A DNA stretch of 64,000 nt, taken from the NCBI RefSeq assembly GCF_040412425.1, contig NC_089744.1:41100099-41164098 (forward strand). The letters are read 5' to 3'. Of this stretch, positions 1 to 9,622 are shown piece by piece. A model generated the notes under the pieces. The model ran no database searches. It was not told the DNA's origin and saw only the letters and a program-made list of their open reading frames with translations. The first letter of the stretch is position 1. Each line of letters begins with the position of its first letter. The translations under genes and the position numbers were made by a program. This stretch comes from Macrobrachium rosenbergii. Taxonomy: Eukaryota > Arthropoda > Malacostraca > Decapoda > Palaemonidae.

Positions 1-578
1 GAGCACAACATCCAAATTCCAAGTAGGAGGAATTGGCAGAGGAACCTTAGACGTCTCGAAAGACCTCAAGAGATCGTGGAGGTCCTTATTGTCAGACAAA
101 TCCAGTCCTCTGTGTCTGAAAACAGTAGAAAGCATGCTCCGATAACCTTTGATAGTCGGAACTGCTAACTCGAGTTTTCTTTTAAATAAAGGAGAAAATC
201 AGCAATCTGGCTCACAGTGGTAGAGGAAGAGGAAAAACCCTTCTTTCTGCACCAACCTTTGAAGGTTGCCCACTTCGCTAGATATATCCTCTTAGAGGAA
301 GATCTTCTGGCTCTAGCGATGGCCCGTGCCACCTGGCCAGAAAACCCCCTCGCTCTGACCAATTTCTCGATAGTCTGAATGCAGTCAGGTTCAGAGCGGG
401 GAGGTTTTGATGATATCTCGCGAAGTGGGGTTGTCTGAGCAGATCTGTTCTCATGGGTAGGGTTCTCGGAACGTCTACCAACCAGTAGAGAATTTCCGTA
501 AACCAGTGGTTCGAAGGCCAAAACATGGGGATGATGAGTGTCATCCTCGTCCCTGTGAGGCCGCGAACTGCGGATCAC
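1..578 (-). pseudogene. Tyrosine recombinase, N-terminal part, DIRS family A (fragment)
   Basis: The minus-strand translation shows a basic N-terminal segment with SKPPRSEPDCIQTIEKL and ARAIARARRSSSKRIYLAKW, then a SAM-like core-binding segment with SQIADFLLYL and, after a frame change near base 185, VPTIKGYRSMLS. These match the recombinase at 6,532-7,923 nearly residue for residue. The catalytic C-terminal domain (R, HxxR, Y) would lie left of base 1, so activity cannot be judged. The frameshift inside the core-binding segment shows that this copy is dead. In DIRS elements this enzyme inserts a circular DNA intermediate into the genome. Confidence 0.8.
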
Positions 579-1380
579 TTCTCCCAGAATCTATCGCATC
601 TATTCCTGTCCCCCAGGGGAGCAAGTACCTGCCCCAGGGGAGCAGATGAGCTTTACATAGAGGAGCCTCGCTGTTCTTGAGGTTGCGAAAAGATCCACAA
701 GAGGGCGACCCCAAAGTTTCCAGAGATCTTGGCAAACCTCTTGATGAAGGGTCCATTCCGTCGGCAGGAGTTGATGGCGCCAACAGAGCAAGTCTGCTCG
801 AACATTTTCGACCCCTGCAACAAATCTTGTGAGAATCGAAATGTTGCGAGCATGAGCTCAAAGAATAATCTCTCTTGCAAGGCTGAACAGGGAACGAGAG
901 TGTGTTCCGCCCTGTTTCTTGAGGTAAGCCAATGCCGTAGTGTTGTCCGAGTTTACTTGAACTACACGATTGCAAACTTGGACCTCGAAGAATTGGAGAG
1001 CTAAAAGATAGCCGCCAACTCTTTGATGTTGATGTGCCAGGACACCTGTTCCTCTCTCCAGGTTCCTAACACTTCCTCTCCCCTAGTGTTGCCCCCAACC
1101 TGTTGACGACCCGTCGGAAAAACAACACTAGGTTGGGGTTCAGAAGCTTGAGGGAGATCCCTTTTTCCAACTTCCTGGATCGAGCCACCACTTCAGGGGC
1201 TCTTTTACAGAAAGGAAGAATTCTCAATTCCTCTTCAAGTCTTCCTTGTTTGCCAGTTCTCCAACAGAAAGAACTGAAGAGGCCTGAGATGCAGTCTCCC
1301 CAGGAAACAAACTTCTCCAGCGAGGAAATGGTCCCCAGCAGACTCATCCATTCCTTCACCAAGCATGTTTCCTTCCCCAA
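541..1380 (-). pseudogene. RNase H-like and 'DLFAT' region of DIRS family A
   Basis: Two broken minus-strand frames follow the RT. The upstream one (1,380-1,066) carries the connection segment KEWMSLLGTISSLEKFVSWG and part of the RNase H fold (LNPNLVLF followed by a frameshift). The downstream one (975-541) contains the characteristic DIRS segment CGSFRNLKNSEAPL, the frameshifted counterpart of the LVDLFATSKTK read intact at 7,814-8,164. RNase H removes RNA from the RNA-DNA hybrid during reverse transcription. The role of the DLFAT region is not established, although related DIRS elements carry a methyltransferase-like domain nearby. Identification rests mainly on alignment with the better copy at 7.8-8.7 kb. 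Confidence 0.6.
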
Positions 1381-1570
1381 GAAGGCCGAGACTTTTGTAG
1401 CACAGAAGTTGCCGTTCTTGCGACGGAGACGCTATAAAAGCCACTGAATTCATCTGAATCCCCAGATACACAATGGACTGTGGGGATCAGCTGCGACTTT
1501 TCCACATTGACCAGAAGTCCCAGGGACTTCACGAGCAGAGTCAAGAAGTCAACTGAAGGTCCTCCAGACA

Positions 1571-2263
1571 TCAACCAGTCATCCGAGTGAGATCCTGGCG
1601 TCGAATCAACCAGTCGTCCAAGTAGAGAAGATCCTGACGCCCGACTGGTGCAACCACATCACCAACGTTCTTCATCAGACCCAAGCGTAAACGGTGTTTT
1701 GGGGGCTGTGCTGAGTCCAAAGCAGAGAGCCCTGAACTGGTACGTCTTGTCCCCAAGACAAACCTGAGATACTTCATCGAACGTGGATGAATTGGGGCGT
1801 GAAAATAAGCATCTTGGAGATCCAAAGATACCATCCAATCCCCGGGATGAAGGACTCCTAGTATTGACTGAGAGGTCTCCATCTTGAACTTTTCCTTCGG
1901 ACAAAGTTGTTCAGCCTGTTGACGTCCAAGACAGGTCTCCAGCCTACTGAATGTTTTGGGACTAGAAACAATCTGTTGTAAAATCCCGGGACTGAGTGTC
2001 CAAGACCTGTTCCACTGCTCTTTTCTCGAGCATCTGTTCGAGCAGGTCAAACAATTTTCTGTTTGGCAGGAAGGTAGTTGGGAGACAGACAAAAAGACAA
2101 TGGAGGAGGAGACAGAAAGGGAATCAAGTAACCTCTCTCCACCACTTGGAGGGACAAACGTCTGCCCCTCTCTCTCTTCCAGGCTTGGGCAAAATGAAGC
2201 CTGGTTGCAAACTGGTGTCTGGAGATGAAAGGAGTCACTTGCTACCTCTCTTGGAGGTGACAT
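1571..2263 (-). pseudogene. Reverse transcriptase, DIRS family A copy 1 (frameshifted)
   Basis: The minus-strand frame contains RT motif A (DWMVSLDLQDAYFHAPIHP) and, later in the same frame, motif C with both catalytic aspartates (LLYLDDWLI). Between them the reading changes frame: the GLSTAP block of motif B is read in the overlapping frame at 1,904-1,659 (YQFRALCFGLSTAP). The upstream conserved block (finger domain) is also scrambled by indels. The YLDDW form of the YxDD box, with tryptophan following, is typical of DIRS reverse transcriptases. The gene is inactive by multiple frameshifts. Confidence 0.8.
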
Positions 2264-2479
2264 TCCTTCGGGAAAAAAACTCTCCCTCGTGGTGCGGGTC
2301 TCAAGTGTTGCTTCCCATAGAAGCCCCTTTGTTATGCAAATATTTAGCTGTTTCTTTTTATCATTGAGACTGAGTTATGAAGGAGATGCGTTTGAATGTC
2401 AAATAACGTTTTAGAAAAACGATAGGTTTTTGCCTTCTCTGTGTATTTATTTGCAATATCTTTAACAAAGTCTGAAGTT

Positions 2480-4592
2480 TTTATGACATAATGAAACTGC
2501 AGCTAGACCTTCTGCGTTGGTAAATGAACTTAAATGAAAAAGAACAAAACAATGCTCTCTTTTTCAAAAGAGCCGACGAAAACTGAGTCAAGCAAGTTCT
2601 TCTGAGCCATCTCTGACTGCCTTGTCCATGCACTGCTTCGCGCTGGACAGCTCCCCAGACTAATGGAACTCGGACTAGTAGCCTTATTGTGCAAAACTCC
2701 CAGACACCAGTCCAAGAAGTTGACAAGACCTCAACAGTCCTGAAAAGAGTCCTTTAAGATGGTGGTTTCCATTTCTAACAGAGTCCAAGACACCTTAGAA
2801 GAGGACAAGTGGGATCTTCTGGAGGCATCAACAAGATATGTAAAGTCCCCTTGAGAAAAGGGAACTGATAAGCCAATATCCTCCCCGTCTCATACCAAAT
2901 GCCTGCTTTGCCGGACAAACGTGAAGGAGGCAAAGCGCAAAAGAAGTCTTTCTTGATTTTTCCTGGCAGCCATCCAATCCTGGACTTTCTTGAATGCCCT
3001 TTTGGTAGATAAAGATTTCCTCATCTTGAGGAAGCCAGGAGTCCTTCTCGCTTTCAGACAAAGACAACTGCGAAGGTGAGAAGAGGATGTTCCGCTGGTT
3101 GAAAGGTCTGATGTTGAAACAGATCCTTAAGTAAATTAGCCAGAGTCTGATAATCAGAGGAAGAAGAAGACGAAGGATGTTTCTCTTTGTCGATAGTAAG
3201 GCTGAGACGAAAAGGATCTTCTTCCTCAGCTGGCGGGTCTTGAATGTGTGGAGGAAGAAGTCCCGACTCGCCGATAGAATAGCGGGACCTCGCGGATTGA
3301 AGAAGTCGTGGCTGAATCAAGAAGGACATCAGAAGTTGAAGCGGGAAGTTGGCGTCATTGATGAACTGCAGGAGCGGCGTCAACACAAGAAGACTTAGAA
3401 ATGATACGGCGAGGCGTGTGAGGGCGTCATGGCTGGGCGCGAGAGGCTCCATGGCTGGATACTAGAAGAGCTTCACGGTGTGGCGTGGCGCGGCGTCATG
3501 GCTGAGGCGCGCCGAGTCAAGGAGCGCGCGTGAAGTGAGGCGACTCCGCGAAGAGCAAGACACGCTCCTGGCGCGAATCAAGAGAAAAAGGCGTCCAACT
3601 CCTCAAATCGGGGAAGACAGTAGGAGCCACTTAAACACGCTCTCTAGGAGACAGACGAGAAGCCCCATGACATCTAGCAGGCGAGGAAGACGAAGCAGGG
3701 GACATAAAGGTGAAGGTCTGGACTTCTTAACAGGCAGAGTCAAATCTTGCGACGAGGCCTGTCATTTCTACGGTCTATGAGAGTATCCAGCTGTTGTTGC
3801 AAGCCCAACAATATCTGGCGTGTGGAGAAGCAACTCTCTCGGGAGAAGGGCTGAACTGCTGAGAGAAGGAGAGGGGAGAGAGAGAGTCTTCTTCCTTCTC
3901 ACAGGGGAAGAAGCTCCAGCTCTTGCCTTAGCACGACAGGGGCGTCGAGCAGCGTCAAAATCCGGAGAACACCGTAATTTCTTCTGCGGAGGAACATCCC
4001 CGAAACTTTCAGGGGAAGAGCACAAAACGTCTAGAGGAAGAGGACGTGAAGCGTCCTCTCCTCTCAAGCTTCTCTTGAGAGGGCGAGAGTCCAACCGAGA
4101 GTTCCAACCCCGACGTGGGGAGGACGAGAAGCAATCCTTCTGGATGCGTGCCCGTGCACGATCCCTGGCAGCCTGGGTGGGGTCATCAGGACCTGCCGAA
4201 GGGACGTCAGATCGGTGGGAAGTCCCCGTAACCCTCATGCGGCTTTCGACATGCCCCCTCCCTGAGTCCTGGGAGTTCGGCAGAGGTCCAGGCCTAGAGG
4301 CACTATAGGGCCAAACTGATGCCCCCTCCACAACACTAGGGGCACTAACACAAACACCACTTTGCACTTGAATGGCATTCACTTTATTTTCAAAAGCGCG
4401 AATTGACTCTAACACGAGAGCCAAGGTATTACTTTCTGCAGCAACAACCTCAGGGCCCGAAGGCAACACTACAGGGTTAGGACTAATAACTACAGGGTTA
4501 CTAGCAGGTGAAATCCCTGACTGTCTGTCTACAGATGCACTCCTGGAGGAAGACCTCCTCAACCTATCACGCTCCAATTTACGCATATTCAT
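2480..4592 (-). pseudogene. Gag-like region, DIRS family A copy 1
   Basis: The best preserved part is the N-terminal 274 codons (4,592-3,768), which begin MNMRKLERDRLRRSSSR and continue as a Ser/Arg/Pro-rich, low-complexity protein with many RxxS and charged patches. Downstream fragments (3,452-3,054; 3,067-2,828; 2,726-2,481) correspond to the more conserved C-terminal Gag segment, including TSWTGVWEFC and LRRTCLTQFSSALLKKRAL, which match the copy at 9.6-10.3 kb. The protein presumably packages element RNA. It is broken by several frameshifts. The start is the first Met in the frame, just inside the 5' leader, and matches the N-terminal piece at 18.1-18.35 kb. Confidence 0.65.
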
Positions 4593-4725
4593 TCATATTT
4601 CTTCCACTCCCCTTCAGATAATGCCTCACATTCATTACCGATTATCCACAGAACATTCAACATCCCTACATTTCATACATAAAGTGTGAGGATCTATCAA
4701 AGTCTTCGATAGCCTCACCTTACAT

Positions 4726-4815
4726 TCACTCGAGCTACAGACATGATAGCTAGAGGAAGACATTTTACTTACATTCGAGCTACAGACATGATAGCTAGAG
4801 GAAGACATCTTACTT
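4726..4815. repeat. 45-bp tandem duplication in the family-A 5' leader
   Basis: Two adjacent copies of a 45-bp unit containing CGAGCTACAGACATGATAGC (4,731 and 4,776) differ at only one or a few bases. The second family-A copy (18.48-18.55 kb) lacks the duplication, so it arose in this copy or its sublineage, between the terminal repeat and the gag start. Confidence 0.8.
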
Positions 4816-4846
4816 AAAGGAAAAGTCAAGAGCAAAATCAAAAGCA

Positions 4847-5148
4847 GTCCAGAAAAGCATATGCCAAGTCACAGATTCAAGTCGAAAACCAAAAAACAAC
4901 CAAAATACTTAAGCGACAACAAATTTCGAAATCCAAATGGCGAGGGAACTGAAAACAGGTGTTGACAGTCCGGCGACAGAGAAAATCTGAATAGAAAATG
5001 GGAATGGTTCCTGATACCCGCCTCCCAGCAGCGGGAATGTGTACTAACCACCTGACCGGCCACTGCGTGTGCCGCGAATTTTGAAATTCTGTCGGACTTC
5101 GGAGATTACAGCTATATATATATATCTGGCAGGTAAGTCTCATGAACA
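4847..5148 (-). repeat. 5' terminal repeat and leader of DIRS family A, copy 1
   Basis: This roughly 300-bp block is collinear with 18,593-18,880 (same strand). Its distal 165 bp are found inverted at 5,838-6,000. It ends at 5,148 in the motif AGGTAAGTCTCATGAACAAA followed by AT. It holds a (TA)n core (5,112-5,125) and a perfect splice-donor consensus, CAG|GTAAGT, at 5,130-5,138 on the plus strand, which is antisense to the element. Confidence 0.8.
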
Positions 5149-5547
5149 AAATGAAGAATTATCATCTGCCACTATGGGTGTTTTCAACTCATCAGTCCAC
5201 CCACAGGTGACGATGTGACAAATGCGCATGTGTACCTCGGACTATTTTTTATGACATTTGAATGTTTATATATACAAGAACCCTCACACCTTATGAACAA
5301 GCTGATTTCTATCGATAATATACCCTTATAAGCACAAGACGAGCTTGTATCAGCCTACTCTTATCAAACAATGGAGCTTTCAATAATTATGCTTTTTCTC
5401 ACTGGTATAGCCCAGGCTACAGGTAGACCTAGGCTCACAAACTGTTCAGTTCACAAAATCTCGTCATCATTCAAACTTTATTCCATAGACATAAAAACAA
5501 CTTTATTATGATACCCAAGTTATATCTACATCCGTAAAATGGAAAAA
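5149..5547. other. Unique spacer between the two DIRS insertions
   Basis: About 400 bp of AT-rich sequence with no match elsewhere in the window, no convincing coding frame and no RNA gene. It is probably the remaining host sequence between the end of copy 1 and the 3' terminus of the family-B element. Confidence 0.5.
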
Positions 5548-5810
5548 TAATTTTTAAAAGTAAATTGTATTTTTCCTAACTACACAAACCGAGGTCCTTT
5601 ACATTAGGGATTACTTTCAGGCATAGGCTGAAACGGCCAAAAGTTTTTTCAAACAAGGTGGTTAGGCAGTTAACTACTGTCCTGGAGGGGGAGTACCACC
5701 TGCCCGGATGTAAACATTCCAATTTGCCTTTCAGCCCAGGTACAGATTGAGGGGTGGCATGAGGTGGGCATAAAGTGTAAAGGACCTCGGGTTTGTATAG
5801 TTAGGAAAAA
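5548..5810. repeat. A module: foldback terminal block of DIRS family B
   Basis: A roughly 263-bp block whose two ends are inverted copies of each other (CAAACCGAGGTCCTTTACAT on the left, TAAAGGACCTCGGGTTTGTA on the right). The interior matches, inverted, the 5' leader of the family-B element at 31,657-31,800. Nearly identical blocks occur at 25,966-26,238 and 26,546-26,814. It ends abruptly at ...TTAGGAAAAA, where the sister copies continue into TACAATTTACT. That continuation is found at 18,881, beyond the inserted family-A element. Confidence 0.8.
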
Positions 5811-6145
5811 TGATATTTTAATGATAAAATAAAGTTTGTTCATACTTACCTGGCAGATATATATATAGCTGTATTCTCTGATAGTCCGACAGAATTTCAA
5901 AACTTACGACACACGCAGTGGGAGATCAGGTGGTTAGTACCCATTCCCGCCACTGGGAGGCGGGTATCATGAACCATTCCCATTTTCTATTCAGATTTTC
6001 TAGTGCCACTGTCTCCTGAGGGGAGGTGGGCAGGCACTATGAATATATATATCTGCCAGGTAAGTATGAACAAACTTTATTTTATCATTAAAATATCATT
6101 TTGTTCATGAGACTTACCCATCAGATATATATATAGCTGAATACC
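5811..6145. repeat. 3' inverted terminal block of DIRS family A, with palindromic ends
   Basis: Bases 5,811-6,102 form a foldback unit. Its outer roughly 55 bp at each end are exact inverted repeats (AATGATAAAATAAAGTTTGT on the left, its complement at about 6,070-6,090). The interior (5,866-6,000) is the element's own 5' leader in inverted orientation. A third inverted copy of the terminal motif follows at 6,102-6,145. This matches the known DIRS plan of inverted terminal repeats plus an internal complementary region, here carrying several copies of a TATATATATAGCTG core beside a splice-donor-like CAGGTAAGT. Confidence 0.7.
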
Positions 6146-6531
6146 ACCATTGGAGGTGGGTACACACAGAATAGGATTTAGGAAACACAATACATGTAGG
6201 TGATTGACACCTTGGTTCCTTACCTGTTAGCATAGCTGACTTCGTGATTACTGTCACCCAAGTCCGCTTCTGCTTTACTAGAGTCTCCAGCAAGGTAGTG
6301 ACCTGTATAGCTGGTGAGTTCTAGATGATCTGTCAACAGGGGTGTGACCACGATGTGACTAGACCATATTGACCATACAATGAGGGCAAACGAAGTAAAA
6401 ACAACCACCTGACCAAGCCTAACTAAGTTAGGATAGCAAAACTAAAGCAAAAGAGTGGGAAGTCCGCCTCAAAGTCGACCCAACAACCATAAAAACACTT
6501 CCTAACCATTTTCTATAGGATAGGATGTGTG
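6146..6531 (-). other. 3' untranslated region of DIRS family A copy 2
   Basis: Sequence between the recombinase stop and the terminal block. No coding frame of note: one short frame of about 60 codons at 6,408-6,220 has no recognisable motif. It is equivalent in position to the B module of family B but shares no obvious sequence with it. Confidence 0.5.
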
Positions 6532-7923
6532 TCACTCCCTGCCCCCAGGATTTATCTGTGGGAAACGTATGGTCCTAGCGAGCAGCAGTTCTCGTATGTC
6601 CTGATCTTCACATCTCTCAGGTAGTGTGAAAGCGAACACAGAGTTGCTATGCCAAAATGTGGCACCCAGAATGTTACTGAGTGTCATATTCTTCTGAAAA
6701 GCCACTGAAATTGCAACCGCCCTCACCTCGTGAGCATTGACTTTCAGAAGTTTAAAATCAGTGTCTTGACAGCATAAATGGGCTTCTCTAATCGTGTTCC
6801 TCAGGAAGAACGCCAGTGCATTCTTCGACATAGGTAAGTCCGGTCTCTTCACTGAACACCATAGATTGTCCGAGGGGCCTCGACTTTCCTTCGTTTTGTC
6901 CAAGTAGACCTTGAGAGCCCTGACAGGGCACAGGACTCTCTCTGGCTCTTGACCCAGAATCTCAGCCATACCCTTAATTTCGAAGCTCTTGGGCCAAGGG
7001 TTAGATGGCTTCTCGTTTTTTGCTAAAAAAGTAGGACTTAAAGTACAAACTGCGTTATGCCCTTTAAAGCCTATATGCTTACTGAAGGCTTGAAGTTTGC
7101 TAACCCTCTTCGCAGTCGCTAGAGCGGTTAGGAAAATAGCCTTTCTGGTAATGTTCCTCAATGTCGCAGAATGGAGAGGCTCGAAAGGACTGGACATCAG
7201 GAACCGTAACACCACATCTAAGTTCCAAGAAGGAGTCCTTTGCTGAGGCACCTTCGTGGTTTCGAATGACTTTAATAGATCGTGAAGGTCTTTGTTGTTA
7301 GTCAGGTCCAGGTTTCTATGCCTAAAAACGGCTGATAGCATACTCCTATATCCCTTGATAGTCGGGACCGCTAGTTTGACTTCACTCCTCAGAAACAAGA
7401 GGAAGTCGGCTATCTGACTCACAGAGGTCGTGGTAGAGGAAATGCCCTTCTTCCTACACCATCTCCTGAACATGGTCCACTTCGATTGGTACAAATTACT
7501 GGAAGACAATCTTCTGGCTCTGGCAATAGCTCTCACCACTGATCTTGAAAAACCTCTCGCTCTGGCCAGCTTCTCGATAGTCTGAATGCAGTCAGACTCA
7601 GAGCGGGGAGGTTTACTGGAAGGAATCTTCTGGCTCTGGCAATAGCTCTCGCCACTGATCTTGAAAAACTTCTGGCCAGCTTCTTGGTCTGAATGTCGAA
7701 GTGGGGCTGTCTGAGTAGATCGACTCTCATGGGCAGTGTTCTGGGAAAGTCCACTAGGAAGGACAAGACCTCTGTGAACCACTCCCTCGAAGGCCAAAAC
7801 GGGGCGATCAACGTCATCCTTGCCCCTTCTGACGACGCGCAAACTTCCTGATGACTTCTCCGAGGATTTTGAACGAGGGAAAGGCATAAACGTCCATCCC
7901 CGTCCAATCCCAGAGAAGAGCAT
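6532..7923 (-). CDS. Tyrosine recombinase of DIRS family A (463 codons, catalytic Tyr apparently lost)
   Basis: This is the longest clean DIRS frame in family A. The true recombinase begins around residue 75; the N-terminal part of the open frame overlaps the upstream RNase H/DLFAT region in another frame, as is usual in DIRS. After a basic segment (ARAIARARRLSSSNLYQSKW) comes a core-binding SAM-like domain (SVSQIADFLLFLRS ... VPTIKGYRSMLSAVF) and then the catalytic domain. The first Arg sits in LATAKRVSKLQAF, the HxxR box is HEVRAVAISVAF, and the His/Trp position lies in TFWHSNSVF. Where family B has FYLRD with the nucleophilic Tyr, this copy reads FTLPE, so the nucleophile appears to be Thr. 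A direct repeat of the ARAIARARR coding segment (about 7,520-7,660) looks like a local duplication near the N-terminus. The protein would join circular element DNA to the genome; this copy is probably inactive. Confidence 0.8.
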   Translation of the reverse strand: MLFSGIGRGWTFMPFPRSKSSEKSSGSLRVVRRGKDDVDRPVLAFEGVVHRGLVLPSGLSQNTAHESRSTQTAPLRHSDQEAGQKFFKISGESYCQSQKIPSSKPPRSESDCIQTIEKLARARGFSRSVVRAIARARRLSSSNLYQSKWTMFRRWCRKKGISSTTTSVSQIADFLLFLRSEVKLAVPTIKGYRSMLSAVFRHRNLDLTNNKDLHDLLKSFETTKVPQQRTPSWNLDVVLRFLMSSPFEPLHSATLRNITRKAIFLTALATAKRVSKLQAFSKHIGFKGHNAVCTLSPTFLAKNEKPSNPWPKSFEIKGMAEILGQEPERVLCPVRALKVYLDKTKESRGPSDNLWCSVKRPDLPMSKNALAFFLRNTIREAHLCCQDTDFKLLKVNAHEVRAVAISVAFQKNMTLSNILGATFWHSNSVFAFTLPERCEDQDIRELLLARTIRFPQINPGGRE

Positions 7924-8740
7924 CTACTGAGATCGCTCCTGGATCGAGTACAGGGGAGCAGTAAAGAGGAAGCCTCTTCGTCTTGGAAGTTGCGAAGAGA
8001 TCCACCAAGGGACGTCCCCATAGCCTCCACAGTCCTGACAAACCTCTTGGTGCAGGGTCCACTCGGTCGGCAGCAGTTGTTGTTGCCGACTTAGAAGAAT
8101 CACGGACGTTCTCCACACCTGCAACAAACCTCGTGAGGATCGTAATATTCGGGCCTGTGCCCACAGCAGGATGTCCTTTGCTAAAGCGAACAGGGACCGA
8201 GAGTGAGTTCCTCCCTGTTTCTTTAGGTATGCCAGCCGTGGTGTTGTCCGAGTTGATCTGGACTACTCAGTTTGTGACTCGTCCCTCGAAGAAAAGTAGG
8301 GCCATCTGAATCGCCCCCAATTCTTTGAGATTTATGTGCCAGGACACTTGTTCCCCTCTCCAGGTGCCCGACACTTCTTCCCCCCCTAGTGTTGCTCCCC
8401 ACCCCGAAATGGACGCGTCGGAAAACAACACTAGGTCGGGGTTCTGAAGGTTGAGAGAAACGCCTTCTGCCAACTTTGAGGGATCGAGCCACCACCTTAG
8501 GTGATCCTTCACCTTTGGCGAGATCTTCAGAGAAACTTCCAGATCCTCCTTGTCCTGCCAGTTCTCTGCAAGGAAGAACTGAAGTGGTCTGAGATGTAGT
8601 CTCCCCAGGGAAACAAACTTCTCCAGCGATGAAATGGTCCCCAGCAAACTCATCCATTCCCTCACCGAGCATGTTTCTTTCCGCAGGAAGGCTGAAACTT
8701 TGTCTAAGCACTGTTGCTGTCTTTCTTGTGACGGAAAAGC
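7814..8740 (-). pseudogene. RNase H and DLFAT region of DIRS family A copy 2
   Basis: A first frame (8,665-8,267) has the connection segment REWMSLLGTISSLEKFVSLG, then the RNase H core with its first catalytic Asp (LVLFSDASISGWGATLGG) and the Glu helix (HINLKELGAIQMALLFF). After a frame change, a second frame (8,164-7,814) carries PLVDLFATSKTK and DVYAFPSFKILGEVIRK, the conserved C-terminal segment of DIRS RT/RH polyproteins. The link to the RT is broken near 8,745. RNase H degrades template RNA in the hybrid. The DLFAT segment overlaps the start of the recombinase frame. Confidence 0.75.
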
Positions 8741-9622
8741 TCAAAAAGCCACTGAATCCATCTGAATCCCCAGATAAACGATGGACTGAGTCGGGGTCAG
8801 ATGGGACTTTTCGAAATTCACCAGAAGTCCTAGGGACTTCGTCAAATCCAACGTTGTGTGAAGGTCCTCCAGACACCTCGATATCGACGAGGCTCGAATG
8901 AGCCAATCGTCCAAATAAAGCGAGACTCTTATCCCTGCAAGGTGAAGCCATCTCGCCACATTCCTCATTAACACCGTGAAGACCATAGGGGCTGTGCTTA
9001 GCCCGAAGCAGAGAGCCTTGAATTGATATACCTGTCCCCGCAGGACAAACCTCAGGTACTTCCTTGATAGAGGATGTATAGGGACGTGAAAGTAGGCGTC
9101 CTGGAGATCCAGAGAAACCATCCAGTCGTCTGGTCTTAAGGCTCCTATAACCGACTGGGACGTCTCCATTTTGAACTTCTCTTTCAGAACGAAATGGTTC
9201 AACCTGCTGACGTCCAGGACTGGTCTCCATCCTCCTGACTGCTTCGGGACCAGGAACAACCTGTTGTAGAAGCCCGGGGATTGTAAATCTGAGACCTGTT
9301 CCACAGCTCTCTTCTCGAGCACCTGCTCGAGCAGGTCGAAAAGAATCTGCTGCTTCTCCTGCTGATAGGAGGGCGACAGATCCTTGGGCTTCGTGCACAA
9401 CGGAGGTAAGACGAGGAATGGGATCTTGTATCCCTTTTCGATGACTTCGAGGGACCAGTTGTCCGTCCCTCTCTCTCTCCAGGCTCTTGCAAAGTAAAGA
9501 AGCCTGGCTCCAACAGGTGTCTGGAGGTCCACAGAGTCACTTCTTGCCCCTAGGTTTGGAGGGGCTCTACCTCTGGAGAGACCTCTTCCTCGAGAGGGAC
9601 GATCTAGAAGAAGCTCCTCCAC
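8741..9622 (-). CDS. Reverse transcriptase of DIRS family A copy 2
   Basis: An uninterrupted 293-codon stretch covers the whole RT palm. The N-terminal ARLLYFARAWRERG and IEKGYKIPF blocks are typical of DIRS, followed by SGGWRPVLDVSRLN (motif 2), DDWMVSLDLQDAYFHVPIHP (motif A, Asp present), ALCFGLSTAPMVFT (motif B), VSLYLDDWLI (motif C, about residue 236, both Asp present) and SLGLLVNFEKSHLTP with YLGI (motifs D and E). All catalytic residues are intact, so the loss of function comes from the frameshift at the 3' end that cuts it from RNase H. It overlaps the Gag frame by about 55 bp, which suggests Gag and RT were read in different frames in the active element. Confidence 0.88.
   Translation of the reverse strand: MEELLLDRPSRGRGLSRGRAPPNLGARSDSVDLQTPVGARLLYFARAWRERGTDNWSLEVIEKGYKIPFLVLPPLCTKPKDLSPSYQQEKQQILFDLLEQVLEKRAVEQVSDLQSPGFYNRLFLVPKQSGGWRPVLDVSRLNHFVLKEKFKMETSQSVIGALRPDDWMVSLDLQDAYFHVPIHPLSRKYLRFVLRGQVYQFKALCFGLSTAPMVFTVLMRNVARWLHLAGIRVSLYLDDWLIRASSISRCLEDLHTTLDLTKSLGLLVNFEKSHLTPTQSIVYLGIQMDSVAF

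Larger units (their letters stand above)
1..5148 (-). mobile_element. DIRS-like retrotransposon, family A, copy 1 (truncated by window edge)
   Basis: Reading the minus strand from 5,148 down gives a 5' leader/terminal repeat, a Ser/Arg/Pro-rich Gag-like region (4,592-2,480), a reverse transcriptase (about 2,263-1,571), an RNase H-like stretch with a 'DLFAT' region (1,380-541), and the N-terminal half of a tyrosine recombinase running off the window at base 1. This gag - RT/RH - YR order with YR downstream is diagnostic of DIRS retroelements, which integrate through a tyrosine recombinase instead of an integrase. Every coding part is broken by frameshifts or stops. The copy is homologous throughout to the one at 5,811-18,880 but clearly diverged, so it is a separate, older insertion. 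Confidence 0.85.

Noticed and set aside
8223..9398. 391-codon minus-strand frame overlapping the family-A RT and RNase H
   Set aside because: It is the wrong frame across most of its length; the RT motifs are in the overlapping frame at 9,622-8,741 and the RNase H motifs at 8,665-8,267.
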